From contig NC_066275.1 in assembly GCF_905404315.1 (NCBI RefSeq), forward strand, positions 7,254,001 through 7,318,000: a DNA stretch of 64,000 bases, given 5' to 3'. The stretch is from Leptidea sinapis. Taxonomy: Eukaryota; Arthropoda; Insecta; Lepidoptera; Pieridae. Under the pieces are notes generated by a model, which worked only from the letters and a program-made list of their open reading frames with translations, did not search any database and had not been told where the DNA came from. The translations under genes and the position numbers were made by a program. Positions 20,881 through 33,825 of this stretch are shown here, piece by piece; the stretch's first letter is position 1, and every line of letters begins with the position of its first letter.

Positions 20881-22690
20881 CTAAAAATTTTTTTTGTTCT
20901 ACATAAATATAGTTCTAAGTTTTTCAATGATATAATAATATTTATGTATATAATCAACATTTCGGTTCAACATTTTTATGTGAGCTAAAAATGGTACAAG
21001 TTTAAGTTGACACGTTGCAACGAAACAAACTACTCGTATTGGAACTTAGCTCCTTACTACTGATTGCATTTGGAGTTAACTGATAGATTTTTTTATTTTC
21101 GTATGTGTAAGTTATTGCTATACATATTCATTTATTATAACGATTGTACCAAACTAGGTAAAGTAAATCAAAAAATGTCCGAGCGGCGTTGTATATACAT
21201 ATACCTACATTAACTTCTACAGATGACATTTATAAAACATTCATTCAAATTATCACCTTATGTTGTGGCAGTAATGTTCAAAGTCTATTTGTACACGCGC
21301 CTCAGAAGTAGTATCACTACTACATCACGTGCGTTTTTTCAACAACAAGTTTTCATTATTTAATAATTTGTAAAAAATTTCAACTCTGTTCGTTCTTTAA
21401 TTTTGTTAAGGTTATTTTCCATAAATATTTCAATGCCTTCTTATGCATTTATAACGTGAACAATATTAATTAAAGTTGAAACAGAGAATATATTTAAGGC
21501 TGGCTGAGATAAAGCTAAGTTTTACGCAAGTAAAGTCTGAGCAAAGTATAAGTACGTACTGTATAGATGTCAGCCTAAGTATATTTAATAATATAATAAT
21601 AATAAACTTTAACGGCAACATAATAACACTGCTAAAAATAGGTCATAATTTGTAATATAAAAAAAATTAACATTATTTTAAAACTATATATATGCACACT
21701 AAACTTAAACAACAAGATTGTGGAGCAGTGAAATCACTTTAGTGTTGCCAATCGGAGGCCCACTCAGTATACGTCGAGCCGATTAAATATTAGATTTAAC
21801 TACGCATTGAAAGTATTACCTTGGAGTGAATGATGTTATTTTCCGTAGAGACAGCCCTGCACTTCATCGCTGTAAAAATAAAAAATGGATTTACTTTCCC
21901 ATCAACTTCAATTTATATATAGATCTTATTGGCAGTATTAGAATATACGAATGAAGTCTTACATTGGTTGGATATTCTGTTTACTCTGCATTAGTAGAGA
22001 AAGTCCAGTCTTAGATGACCTCTTGGCTGAAGGGTCTCCCCGTAAATAATCTTTGCCTAGCATATGATCTGGAACAACATGTACCATAGTGTGTTAAAAG
22101 AGCTTGTGTTATAAGAAAACAAATTGCATAAGTACAAAGTACACATGTCAGAAGTAAAACCTGCATTGTGCATGAACCTCTAAGCTACATATCAAGTCCT
22201 CGCACATGTTGATAACACATGGTTTCAACCGCTATGAAAGACATTACTATCACCGCTACCATATTTATGTACTCCTTGTGTCTATGTATTTACATGTCGT
22301 GCGCATGACGTCAGGATATATTAAGGTACACTCGCGTCATAAGTACTTATGTACTCATTCTTCTTCAACTATGATCGCCTGGTACCCCGTGATTTCTCGT
22401 AACATCGTCATGTTCGCTTAAATGCCTCTGCTTGTGACGGCGACGTGGGAGGGGTCGTTCCCTTCCCTAAAAAATATGGTCGAGGGAGGCGATGGCTGAT
22501 CCATGCGTCATTCTCGTGAACGGGTGCTACTCGTGGTGGTTGTATGATCTTGTTACCGGGAGGTCTGATTGATGTTTTTTTTAATTATTTCCTTTATTTA
22601 GTTATCTTAAAGGTAGTATATATTTTATTTTATTAAATGCTCACATAATACCTCTATTTATTTACGGTATGTGTGGATTGATGCATCTAC
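20881..22690. other. Unassigned AT-rich stretch
   Basis: No coding signal or repeat boundary that I can support. A 71-codon frame at 22206-22421 lacks motifs. Confidence 0.4.
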
Positions 22691-23013
22691 TGTACTCAAG
22701 AACTCTTGTGGTTATAAGTATTAATTTACTTTTTTGACTTACTCTTCTTACCTTTCAGTTTTTAACATTTGAGTATTTTTGTTGCGTCGCCTTGCATATA
22801 TTGTAATTGAAATTATTTGTAAAACAATGAAAATGTAAATCATGATTTAAAAGAGTGGCAATGAGTTTCTTGCTACTTCTTCTCATTAGCTCATCCCTTT
22901 ATTTACGAAGTAGCGGTAAATTCAATAAGAAAAAAAATTTTTTTTTTGACCATCTTAAGTGTCATTTCCGTGACCTACTTGAATAAAGTGATTTTGAATT
23001 TGAATTTGAATTT
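22691..23013 (+). repeat. LINE 3' untranslated end
   Basis: Contains TTTCTTGCTACTTCTTCTCA, a poly-A/poly-T patch and the end AATAAAGTGATTTTGAATTT with (GAATTT) repeats. A reverse-oriented, diverged copy lies at 46715-46930. No coding part remains. Confidence 0.7.
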
Positions 23014-23059
23014 AACAAAACACCGTATAATGCTTCCTATCTCATTTTGTCCCACGTCA

Positions 23060-23743
23060 AATCTTATGAATTTATCTATCTAATTTTCTATAGCTTTTTC
23101 GTTTCATCAACTTTCAAATCACGATACTAAAGAAGTTTTCAAAGAAACTCGTTATATTAGTGTTGTTGGTGTCTCTGACTCTCGAATGAAGCCAGAATAT
23201 CACATATATGGTGAGGACGGACGTCGGCGAGTACTGCGGAGGCAAGGGGAACGTTTCGCAGAAGTTTGCTTTGAAGAAATAACCCCAGGTGGAGACTCAT
23301 TTATGTTTTGGGCAGCAAGTTAGTCTTTATTATTATAAACCGGCATCTTGAATGCACACCAATACATATCAGAAGTCCTAACTCCTTACGTACAACCCGC
23401 ATTAACGGTTCTTGGAGAAGATTTTATTTTTATGGATGATAACGCTCGCGCTCATTATTCTGGCGATGTGGAAGCGTATATTCAAGAGGTTTCAAGAGGG
23501 ATTCGTCAATTGGATTGGTCAGCTCAAAGTCCTGACCTCAATCCCATAGAGCACATTTGGGATGTTTTAAAACGAAGAGTAATATGGGTGCCGCCCGCTC
23601 CGAAAAACATCAGGGAACAAAGGAATGCAAATGCTGCGCAGAGGGAGTGTATTCCACAAGAAACAATTAAGAATAGCATCGATAGCATGCCTGGACGAAT
23701 ACAAGCTGTCATTTTAGCAAGAGGTGGCCACGGACGATATTAA
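23060..23743 (+). pseudogene. Tc1-like transposase, 5'-truncated
   Basis: The last 131 codons (23348-23743) are open: FIFMDDNARAHYSGDVEAY carries the second catalytic Asp and SPDLNPIEHIWDVLKRRV the catalytic Glu. Upstream, in broken frames from about 23185, pieces such as RRQGERFAEVCFEEITPGGD match the region preceding it in Tc1 transposases. The N-terminal DNA-binding half is missing. It differs from the 8035-9067 copy in sequence and keeps NPIE. Confidence 0.85.
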
Positions 23744-23749
23744 ACTTGT

Positions 23750-24520
23750 ACTTTTTATCTTTATCTTAAAAAAACTTAAGTTTTTAGCCTGCTTTTTTAA
23801 TAAATGAACAGATGCGCAAGTAGCTGTTTATACTCTGCGATCATTTTTCATTAAATCTATCAAAATATAATGACGAAATTGACAGAAACTACTCTTAGCT
23901 TATATAAATATTATGATGATACAAGCTACTTATAATTATGAAATAATCTGAGGATGACAGTGAAACAGGCTATTTACCTAGGCGACCGTTTTTTTGCAAA
24001 ATATATACATATTTCAAACATTTTATACACGTGAAGTACTTAGAAATAATATTTAAAACTTAAATCTTGATGCAGGAGATGTTATAGACCAGCTACTACA
24101 ATTAATAATACAATCTCTTACTTTTAAATATATTTCCAGTTCTTTTACTGAGAAAACCCTGATACATTTCACCTTCTGAACGTAGATGTAGCGGAGTTGG
24201 AATATGATCTAAAAAGTAAATTAAATGATTGTTATGGTTTAAAAATTATGAAAACACAAAACTTGTAATATACTAGCGCAGGGTAGGGAAAAGGAAGGCA
24301 AATATATTGTAACTCTAACCAATTTTGATTGACTATCATTGGTATATTGGTCGTAAACAGTCAGCCACTCTTAGATTAAGCTCCTTGTATTTTGAATAAA
24401 AAACTATCAGCAGTTGTCCTTTTCTATTAAGTGATCTAGGTTGTCTACTTCATAAAAAATAAAATAGTTAAGTGCACGTCGGTTTCGAACTCAAAGGGCG
24501 ACTCATACCACCAAACTGCG
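23750..24520. other. Nothing recognised
   Basis: AT-rich with no supported feature. Confidence 0.4.
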
Positions 24521-24524
24521 TACT

Positions 24525-25115
24525 AGATAACAACATCAGCCGGAACACGTCCACTGCTGGACAAAAGCCTCCCCAAAAGATTTCCAACGATCGGTTCTGC
24601 GCTGCCCACATCAAACGTATTCCGGCGATCTTGACCAGATCGTCCGTCCATCTTGTGGCCTATCAACACTGCGTCTTCCGGTACGTGGTCACCATTCGAG
24701 GACTTTACTGCCCCAACGGCGATCTGTCCGTCGAACTTTGTAATGTATTGCCACTGCCACTTTAGTTTCGCAATCATTTGGGCTATGTCAGTAACTTTAG
24801 TTCCCCTACGGATCTCCTCATTTCTGTCTCAATTTCGCAGGGAAACTCCGAATAACCTTCTTACGGAGCTTCCCGAACGCTGCCTATCCGAGTTGAATTC
24901 GATGAGTGACCTCTTTCGGGAGTGTGTAACTTGATTGTTTGTCCGATAGACGTAAACGTCAACAATTTCGAGAGTACAGTTCCCAATTGTTACGGGAGTA
25001 GGTGCGACATGGACATTAGACATGATCTTCGTCTTGTCCATGTTCATTTTGAGACCCACTCCTTGGGAAGCTGTATTGAGGTCATCGAGCCTAATATGGC
25101 CATATAGCATAAGTC
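24525..25115 (-). pseudogene. RTE-like LINE fragment
   Basis: The minus strand gives GLKMNMDKTKIMSNVHVAPT and then, after a deletion of the following domain, EIRRGTKV, IAKLKWQWQY and GDHVPEDAVL. It ends in the GRLLSSSGRVPADVVI tail. It matches the 3' third of the LINE at 18999-20880. Frames are broken. Confidence 0.82.
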
Positions 25116-25121
25116 TTCCAC

Positions 25122-25153
<32 letters not shown>

Positions 25154-25177
25154 TGTATATGTATAATATATATATGT
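25122..25177. repeat. (TA)n microsatellite
   Basis: Alternating TA run with TGTATA interruptions, directly beyond the LINE fragment. Confidence 0.85.
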
Positions 25178-25570
25178 ATGTCTTCATATTATTATGAAGT
25201 AATAACTTATTAAATACTTTTGTAACAAACATTTACAATAGTTATATACTCTGGCAAAATTTCATCAGACTAACTATAGCGGTTTAAGAGATACAGTACA
25301 GTCCACTGACAGATGGAGAGTCGGACGGAGAGTGAAGTACTGTAGTTGCGGTTTCTCTGTTGGTTACCCTTCTTTTATATGTATGTAAATAAATCTTACC
25401 GTAGATTAAATCTCGCCAGTTAATATCTTTTGTTCTCGGTCGGAGTAAAAAGTCTGAAAATATTAATCATTAGAGTAACTTTTAATACATACCAATTAAT
25501 CAATACCATATATTATTGTTTTAATTTAGATTATGGCTATTATCTTTATCGTTTGAATGACATATCGTGA
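25178..25570. other. Nothing recognised
   Basis: No gene or named repeat visible. Confidence 0.4.
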
Positions 25571-25571
25571 A

Positions 25572-25662
25572 CTATATCGGCAACGCTCCTGTGGATTCCT
25601 CTGGTGTTACAAGAGTGTGGCGGCGGGGATCGCTTAACATCAGGTAACCCGTACACTCGTTC
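25572..25662 (+). repeat. LINE tail fragment (GNAP...GGG type)
   Basis: CGGCAACGCTCCTGTG through GGCGGCGGGGATCG and CCCGTACACTCGT matches the end of the LINE module at 2518-2583. It is a short remnant. Confidence 0.65.
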
Positions 25663-25739
25663 CTACTCTCGTTTTTCATTAAATAAAACTAATATTTTTA
25701 TTTGTTATTGTTCATAGTACCAATTTAAATTAAATCGAA

Positions 25740-26000
25740 AATTTATTTATTTGTTAAGGGCAAAAATTACTCTCATGATTCCCATAAGTTGCGTGGAAAC
25801 GGTTGAGTTTTAATGAAAATATTGTATATTTTATTAAACAGAGCGCAAAAAAAAAGTGCCGGGAGAGTTTCTTACGCCGCTTCTTCTCTCTCAGAGCGCC
25901 ATTTTTTTCCGAAGCGATAGTAGTATCTAGCATATTAGAAATAACATTAAAAAGAATTCTAAAGGAAACAATTTTGAGAAAATAATTACTTTTATGCCTT
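25740..26000 (+). repeat. Probable LINE 3' end
   Basis: Contains GTGCCGGGAGAGTTTCTTAC and CTTCTTCTCTCTCAGAGC, a sequence I associate with 3' ends of lepidopteran LINEs. The 60-codon frame at 25803-25985 is incidental. Confidence 0.4.
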
Positions 26001-26241
26001 TTTATGTCAATGAAACTCCATAGATTATTTTAGTAATACTTAGTAAATAATGTTAGCCACACCTACATCACATTACATAAACTAAGTATTAAGACATAAT
26101 ACAGACCATTTAAATATTCGGAATAATTTTGAAAGCTTCCAAAAGCTCCGCATTTAACTACAAGAGAGATACGCCCAGAGGGGATTGATATTAATTAAGC
26201 CTTATTATTGGCAAAAATTAATTTCAAACAGCATTTGTAAT

Positions 26242-26800
26242 TTAAATAAATATGAATAATTCATTTAACCGGGCATGATTTGGAGAAGATTTATTCATTC
26301 TTGGTGTAACAATTTGAAGAAGTATTTTGTTGAACAATGAATTTATGAAGGTACCCATGTCATATCGTTCTGGAAACACCGCACAAGGAAGCTCATTCCA
26401 GAGCTTGGTTGTATGTGGAAGAAAGGTCCTTAATCGCACTGTTGAGGAACACCACACATCCAGATGATGGGGATGATATCCTAATTTGTGGCGTGTCGTG
26501 CGAAGATGGAATTCGGTGGAATCAGGTCAAACAGCTCTTTGGAACACACCCTGTGGTAAATGCGGTAGAAGACCCACAATGAAGCGACGTCTCTACGCAA
26601 TGACGAGTGATCCAGACATTCACAGAGCGCTGGGTCCCCGACAATTCCAGCAGCTCTGCGTTGCACGCGGTCAAATGGTTCGAGCTGATACTTGGGTGCG
26701 CCAGACCAAAGATGATACTGCATATGTGGCCAGACCTGCGCTTCGTAGAGTGCTTGAATGTGGGCCAGCTTGAAGTATTGCAATGCCGCTAAGAATTTTG
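26242..26800 (-). pseudogene. Jockey/CR1-like LINE ORF2 C-terminus
   Basis: From the right: HIQALYEAQVWPHMQYHLW, RVQRRAAGIVGDP, LRRDVASLWVFYRIYH and CSKELFDLIPPNSIF. After a frame change near 26480 it continues as RTFLPHTTKLWNELPCAVFP. Same module as 2166-2583 but longer at its N-terminal side. Truncated and frameshifted. Confidence 0.85.
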
Positions 26801-27045
26801 GGTCCCATCAAGAAGAAGAAGTGTTAAGGACTAGGCGCGTCTCTGACCATCAGATAAACGTCTTGCTTGTCTCACGAATTGTTCACATAAAAGATGGCAG
26901 TTAAAACCTAGAATCCCAATTGATTAAATTTTCTTTTTAAATGTCCGAGAGACGCCTCGAACGTAAATTTTGGTATGTCTTGTTCAACTTAATATTTTGA
27001 ACGTAATTACAATATCACCTCGCTGTCACTAACAGAGTGGACCAG

Positions 27046-27305
27046 TGGGAGGCTCCTTTGCACAGGATGCCGGCAAGATTATGGGTACCACAACCATTAT
27101 CGTGTTTCGGTTTGAAGGGCGCTGCAGCTAGTGAAACTACTGGGCAAATGAGACTTAACATCTTATGTCTCAAGATGACGAGCGCAATTCTAGTGCAGCT
27201 CAGAATTTTGGGGCTTCTCAAGAATCGGCAGATTGCATTAGGGCGTATCAATTACCATCGGCTGTACGTCCAGCTCATCTTGTCCTTTATTTTCATAAAA
27301 ATACA
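27046..27305 (-). repeat. Interspersed repeat family A, copy 2
   Basis: Inverted copy of the 9651-9962 repeat: GGAGGCTCCTTTGCACAGGA at its left, CTTAACATCTTATGTCTCAA in the middle and TTTATTTTCATAAAAAT at its right. Scattered substitutions. Confidence 0.78.
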
Positions 27306-27964
27306 AAGGAAATAATATATAAAAAGCGGCACAATAAAAATAAATGATCTTCACCTTTATAATAATTGAATCCATCATTCCCATTCTCCAATGACCGCCC
27401 GCTAACGATCACAGTAAATAATAAGGTTATTGATATAAATATCTCCCGCATATTGAGTTTATTAAGACTAATGATTATGAAGCTATACTCGGAGCTCTGT
27501 TGTTCTGTTAACTAGGGGATAAATCCCGCCGACTGCCTTTATAATGTGGTTCATTGACACACTTAGGTTCTGTAGTCGACATTTGTTATTGGTTTGAATT
27601 CGATTCCTGTTCGAGTTATTTTTAAATAAGATACATTTAAGGATAAATGTATAAAGTGGACACTTTTATAATAAATTCCTAGCCGCTGTTCAGGCATTTT
27701 TATTTATTTATTTAAAAAAGGCTTACCAACTAGATATACAATTAATATTATGACTACTGTAATAATATTGTAAAATTTCTTATATTTAATACTTATATAT
27801 CTAACTTATGTAGGTTAAGTAATACGACTACAATGTGTATGTTATCGTAAAATATAAATCGTTACATCTGGTAAGATCACTTTAACCGCCTGATACACAA
27901 TACTGGTTACTTTCTTTTTACAATGTGTCTTAACAGAGTAGCAAACCGCGCTTCATTAACGGCC
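27306..27964. other. Nothing recognised
   Basis: AT-rich with no supported gene. Confidence 0.4.
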
Positions 27965-28454
27965 GTTTTCAATAACATATCTATCCTTAGTTTACCTTAC
28001 TAGAGGTAGACAAATCTATCATTTTACGCTTACTTACATTTCAATAACCTATTGACAGATAGCATTGGACTCTAATGGCCGTTCCCAATATACTATCTAC
28101 AGAGAGAGATAAATTACCACCTTCCTCTAGTGTCAGTAATCTGTCAATAATCTGAAGCTGTCCCAATATACCCGAAAAGTCATTCTTATCGCCTTATGCT
28201 GGGACGCGTGAATTTCAATTTCCGTACTTACTTCTATCGCTGGTAAGTTATCCATCGACAGCGTGTACGGATAAGGTGAAATACCGTCGGTAAGTTAATT
28301 GGGACAGAAAAGTCAACGATTGCGATAGTTACGATTTTTATCTAAGTAAGCAAAGAGATATTGGATAAAACTATGGATAGATAAGATCTTGTCATTAAAC
28401 GGTGACAGCAATGTATACGTAAGTTAAACTTAGGATAGATAGGTTATTGAAAAC
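27965..28454. mobile_element. 490-bp MITE
   Basis: Imperfect terminal inverted repeats of about 36 bp (27965-28000 and 28419-28454), starting GTTTTCAATAAC, bound a non-coding interior. The interior includes a second, diverged copy of the end motif (near 28050) and GGCCGTTCCCAATATAC. The target duplication is not clear. Superfamily undetermined. Confidence 0.7.
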
Positions 28455-29300
28455 TAAAGCTCAAGGCACAAATTAAGAGTTAACGAAGAGTTTACTTAAA
28501 AATAATAAAATTTAATTTTGAAATATAAGTGAAGCTACTTAGAAATAAATAAAATAAATGGAGAAAAGGTTGGTTTCATAATCAGTGCATACGACGTTGA
28601 ACGCGCCGTGGGCGGTCGACTCTCTGAGTATGCAAATGACATAAAGAGCTTGTGGAATACAACTGACTCCGAGAATTTATAACGTTATATTTTCAAATTC
28701 TATCTTATTTTCAACTACAAACAAATATGTTAACTCGAGGTTAAATCTTAAAATTTCGCATTATGTTTCAGTAAATGTATAGTATAAATAGGAAGTATAT
28801 TGTATTTATATATACTTATGTAAAAGGTCGTATTTCAACGACAAGCAGGATATTTTACTACTTCAGCCTAGAATTAGTTAACGAGATAGTCTGAGCCTTA
28901 GGTATTTTATAAACTTAGTTTAAATTTTAACAGAAAAATCTAATGTCTAAGACAGAGGGAGCGATATTAATTGAGGCCCTTATTTTGCTGGCGTGTTTTT
29001 AAGGGGTTGCGCTGTAGGGTTACCAAGTACAACTTAAAAAAATGCCCTGATCCGAATGCTTAATTTAAAAGCTACTACTTATTTATTTTATTTATTTATT
29101 TACAAGTAGTTAGGTACAATAACAGATAACAAGATAAAACTATCATCTAATAACAATTACAGCATATATTTATGATCCTGAGATCCAATTAAAATTGTAC
29201 ACAATATCATTCACCAAATACAGTAAAAAATAATAAGTGGACACAACAGAAATTACATTATGACAAAATTTAAGTTAAACATTAAATTATTTTACGTAAA
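28455..29300. other. Nothing recognised
   Basis: AT-rich, including a TTTA-rich run near 29083-29102. No gene. Confidence 0.4.
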
Positions 29301-29303
29301 CTT

Positions 29304-29525
29304 CTATAAAGTTCTATAAAGAGTATTTTTAAACAATTTTATATGTGTAAAGAATATATCAAAATCAGCACACACTTCATTAAATTCTCTGCAAATTCTC
29401 ATAATCGGGTTGTTTTGCGATACATTATGAATACGCACAGATCGTGTTGGCACTTTAAAGTTTATCAAACTTAATGGAGGACTATCCATAATACCATTCG
29501 CAATGTTATGTAAGACGCACATATC
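29304..29525 (-). pseudogene. LINE ORF2 C-terminal fragment
   Basis: A 72-codon minus-strand frame reads MCVLHNIANGIMDSPPLSL, VPTRSVRIHN and NPIMRICREFNEVCADFDIF. The order (LHNIVNG, VPTRS-x-R, P-x-x-RI-x-x-FN) resembles the C-terminus of another Jockey-group LINE. Moderate confidence from motif order alone. Confidence 0.55.
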
Positions 29526-29860
29526 AGATACCCATCTTCGCTTATCAAGACTATACTTGCCGATTTTGACGACGTAAATTTATTTCGCTAGGGTGATTCG
29601 CCGCAAGTCTCCAAATGCGCAGTTGTACTATCCTCTTTACAACTTTACACTTTCGATCCTTTGTGTCTAACGCAGGAACTCAGGTTCGATATTACTGTTT
29701 TTGCAAATAGCTGCTGCTTTAACTGACGCAAAGTTGTGATTTACTACTGATCCGATGTGGCCGAAATATACTCAGCAGTACACTGAGCCCATTTCAGCCA
29801 CTGCAACGGCCCAGATACACGAATCATTGAAAAGGAAATAAGATGCAGTGAATTTTTACA
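29526..29860. other. Nothing recognised
   Basis: No supported feature. Confidence 0.35.
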
Positions 29861-29861
29861 T

Positions 29862-30175
29862 GCTTTATATTAGCTTCACTTGTATGTTTGTATATTTGTA
29901 TGTTTGTAACCGACTTCTTTGGGCGCGATTTTGACCCTCTTTAAACGGCTAGATTTCGTTCAAACTTTGTAGATTTATCGAAGACCTATGACATTACACT
30001 AATTTGATAAAATTATTCAATTTTACAATTGCAAAATATGATTTTTGTTAATTTATATAATTTTTAAATAAATAAATCACTAATAAGCGCCATCTAGTAA
30101 TTTATTGTAAACTACAAAGGAAACGCGCGACATGTCAAGACAGTTCCACAAAATTAAATTATTTAATTCGTTTAG
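29862..30175 (+). repeat. Interspersed repeat family C, copy 1
   Basis: TAACCGACTTCTTTGGGCGC, then TTTCGTTCAAACTTTGTAGA and further AT-rich sequence. An inverted, diverged copy is at about 58720-58945 inside a tetraspanin intron. No coding capacity; class unknown. Confidence 0.6.
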
Positions 30176-30469
30176 AAGCGAATAGATGGCGGTGAATTTA
30201 TATTTCCATTATAAATTATTAATGCGTGATTTAACTGAGCTAATTATTATAAGAGCTAGTTCGGGGATCTCGGGCTAGCTGAATTAAGTGATCATTCAAT
30301 ATAACTAAAATATTTTTATTAATCGTAATCGATGATTGTAATCCGGGCACGCTACAAATACCAAGCTAAAATATGCGAATTAATAAGGCGATAAGTAAAA
30401 AAATAAAAATATAAGGCGAGACAGTATTTAACTATAAGCCACCGCCTGCAATTATATATTAGGCGCAAA

Positions 30470-30945
30470 TACAGCCTCACATGGAGTACTGTTCTCACCA
30501 CTGGGCGGGTGCTCCTCAGTACCAGCTTCTTCCATTTGACCGCATACACCGAAGAGCGGCTCGAATCATCTCTGATCGGCTTGATTCTTTGGCGTTGCGT
30601 AGATATGTGGGTTCTCTCTACATATTTTACCGCATTTGTCAAGGGGAGTGCTCAGAAGAGCTCTTCGGGTTGATACCACCGTACATTGCATCAAAATGCT
30701 ACATACCACCCCCATCACGTTGACGTCTGGCATTCCACAAGGCGCGGTTTTCATGAAACTTGTCTCTTACAGTTACTTTGTGGAATCAATTTCCGTCTGC
30801 TGTTTTCCGGAACCGGAACGACTTAGGGACCTTCAAGAAAAGAGCATACTCCTCTTGCCCCTAGTTTTGCGGATGTCCATGAGCGGTTGCCTCACCATTC
30901 CCCATCACGTGAGCCTCTTTTCGTTTGCCCCCTCTTATATTATAA
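30470..30945 (+). pseudogene. Jockey/CR1-like LINE ORF2 C-terminus
   Basis: PHMEYCSHHWAGAPQYQLL, RIHRRAARIISD, LALRRYVGSLYIFYRICQG and CSEELFGLIPPYI, then frame changes and WNQFPSAVF with NDLGTFKKRAYS. The third copy of this module in the window, with several indels. Confidence 0.82.
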
Positions 30946-31740
30946 AAAAATCAATACGTCATTCCATACATGGTTTAACAATAAGATCTCGAAAACTTTT
31001 CATAGATAGATAATTGAAATGACATAAGCAGGAAATGGGTTATAATAATAATTACGACTAATAAACGGCTGAAATGGAACATAGAAGCGGCCAATAGTTA
31101 ACAGAGGACCAAACAGGTTCAATCTATAATACTCTCCATTCTTTATTTGTTGTGGTGAAGTTTCTTCTCAAAATACACTGAGAATAAAATTCAATAAGAG
31201 AAGGTTCCTAAATGTACAACAGAATGAGTCAATATAGTTTGTTTGTGTGGAGTCGGCTAACACAAAGTAACGCACACTTTCTGTCGACATTATCAAACTT
31301 TACGCAACGAACGTGACGCGTCCAACTGCTTACTCCCTTATTTATGTTAGTTGAATGAAGTATCTACGAAGGCCTATCTTTTGGGTTTCATATGTAATGT
31401 GTATAATAGTATTTTCTAGGAAATAAGATCAAAAGGAATTTTTTATAACAAATTTTAATACCATCTACCAAAAATTCTTAAACACTTTAATATCTAAATA
31501 ATTAACTGAAATGTTAAAAAGATTAATTTACTGAGCTTCAAATTACATTACGAATCATGTTTAAAATGGTGTCTAAACCTGTTCATCATAACAGATTGAA
31601 ATGGACATTCTGGCCTCACATCATTCGAAAAATTTCAAAGTTTCTGGAGAGCCACGAATAGAATGAATAGTCGCCGCTCCCTTCCCGTAAGCATCAGTGG
31701 CGTTTGTGATCCTGAACAGATTTCTATTCCTTTTTCTAGC
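30946..31740. other. Nothing recognised
   Basis: No gene seen. Short frames here lack motifs. Confidence 0.4.
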
Positions 31741-31749
31741 ATTTCTTTA

Positions 31750-33180
31750 TAAAATCGCTGCAGGGGCCTCCTCTTTCATTGATTAATATTGAGACTTTCG
31801 AGAAACTGGGTATCAAGTTTAAGCCGCAAGATGTAGCACATACTTTTGGACAGATGACAAAAGGTAATTTCCCCGGGCCATGATAGACTCAGCATTGAGC
31901 ATTTACAATATGCTGGGCCATACTTACCACAAGTTCTTGATACATTGTTTTACTTGTGTGTGAGTCACAGTTTTCTGATGCGGACGATAGTTGTGCCGAT
32001 AGTGAAAAACAAAACTGGTGATTTATCTGATAAGGTTAACTATCGGCCTATCTCCTATAACTATATATGATAATTTCGAAGGTATTGGACAACATGCTTA
32101 ACACCCGATTAAACGAATTCATCACCTCCCCTCACAGCAATCAGTTTGGGTTTCAGCCTGGATTGTCTACGGAAAGTGCTGTTTTGGATCTTAAGCATAC
32201 TGTCACATACTATGCTAGGCGTAAGACCCCAATATGCGCTTGCTTTCTGGACCTGGTTTCCTATGATATGTAATGGGCTCAGATGGACAAAAACAGTATA
32301 CTGTAAAAACTCATCAATATCTTTAAGTATTGGTATAGAATTTAAGTCAACAATGTTCTTCTCTCGTCCGTACGGATTGGAGTGCGGGGTGAGGCAACCC
32401 CCCTATTAAGCTCACCCTTGCTTTTCAATTTGCAAATAAACGAGCTGCTTGTTGAGCGTCAGGGTCTGCTGCTATATAGACGGCATTTGTATGAATACCA
32501 TTAGTTATGCGGATGACATTGTGCTGTTGATTGCGTCGATTTGTGGCCTCAGAAGGCGGATGGCAATATGCTAAACTTACATGGGGTGGCCCTAATCTAC
32601 AATAACAAGAAAAGTGTAGTGATGGTTTTTGAGGACGAGGTAAAACACCAAAACAATTACCACCCGGCTTAACGGTAAGATACTGGAAAGGGTATCTCAA
32701 TTTAAAAACCATGGGCATGTGTTGACTCCCAGCCGATGCCGATATCGAAACATGTCCATGGTTCATGCCAAAGACGATGCCGATATCGAAACGGAACGGA
32801 GGGCGTTGTCTGTGAGGGCGAATATGTTCGCTCGCAGGTTTGCGCGCTGCTCAAACAGAGTTAAGATAACGTTGATTCGAGCATATTGCACGAATTTTTA
32901 CACTTGTAGTACAGACTACATGGGCCAGGCCCACAGGGGCCAGATACACGCAAAGATCCTACAGCGCCCTCCGAGTCCAATATAACAATGCTTTCAGGGT
33001 GCTACTGGGGTTGCCTCGTTTCTGAAGTGTATTGGGGATGTTAGCGAGTAGATTGTTTTTACGCAACTATGCACAAAAAATGTGGTTCTCTGGTGCGCAG
33101 AATGAGGGGCAGCACCAATGGCATCCTGAAGATGATTAGTAGAAGGTTAGACTGCACATATATGAGTCACTGCTGCTCTA
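31750..33180 (+). pseudogene. Decayed LINE reverse transcriptase
   Basis: Frames shift repeatedly, but RT landmarks occur in order: NYRPIS near 32040, MISKVLDNMLNTRLNEFI (32067 on), QFGFQPGLSTESAVLDLKH, a GVR turn near 32380 and SYADDIVLL at 32508-32534 (the catalytic YADD). Then come CSNRVKITLIRAYCTNFYTC and a trailing region near 33000 with LLGLP-like sequence. It is a CR1/Jockey-group RT distinct from the RTE-like copies. Many stops. Confidence 0.8.
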
Positions 33181-33189
33181 TCTCTAGTG

Positions 33190-33770
33190 GAATGGAGAAA
33201 TAGTGACTCACATAATTGTAATGAGTAGTTAGTTATTAGGTTTAGTACTAACATAGTTTTTTGAAAATTATTATTATTGTTATTACAAGCCCCAATAGCT
33301 AGACAGCTGAAATTTTAATATGTTGTAGTGCTTTACGTATATTTCCTGGGTGCCACAGCCTACGCACCCAGGATAAGTTTTCCAATAACGGGTATCCGAC
33401 CACGGTGTAGAATTTTTGATTGACTCATATCTCACCCGTTTTGAACCACCGAATATTGCAACTGTTTAACACTGACTTTTATGATATTTGTGAAGAATAT
33501 TAAATTTACTGATTCCTTTGCATTCCAAATACCAACAAGACTTATACTTAAATTATTTCAGTTTTATTTGTACATTGTTATAATATAGGTTTAGAGACTG
33601 AGCGTTTGGCGATTAAATAAAACAACTGCTTGACTGTGAGGAATATGTGGAAGATAATATATATTTTTAAAAAGTTATACAAAATCCTTAAAACTAGTTA
33701 CCCAATCGCAATTGTTACTTAAAAAATATTTATAAGTTCAGAAAATACACACCAATACTAGAGCTTACAT
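33190..33770. other. Nothing recognised
   Basis: AT-rich, no supported feature. Confidence 0.4.
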
Positions 33771-33773
33771 TTT

Positions 33774-33825
33774 AACCAATAGTAAAACGTTTCATTCTAT
33801 TGAATGAAACGTTTTACTATTGGTT
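33774..33825. repeat. Perfect 24-bp hairpin
   Basis: Arms 33774-33797 and 33802-33825 are exact reverse complements with a 4-base loop TATT. Same architecture as 749-808 but unrelated sequence. Confidence 0.9.
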
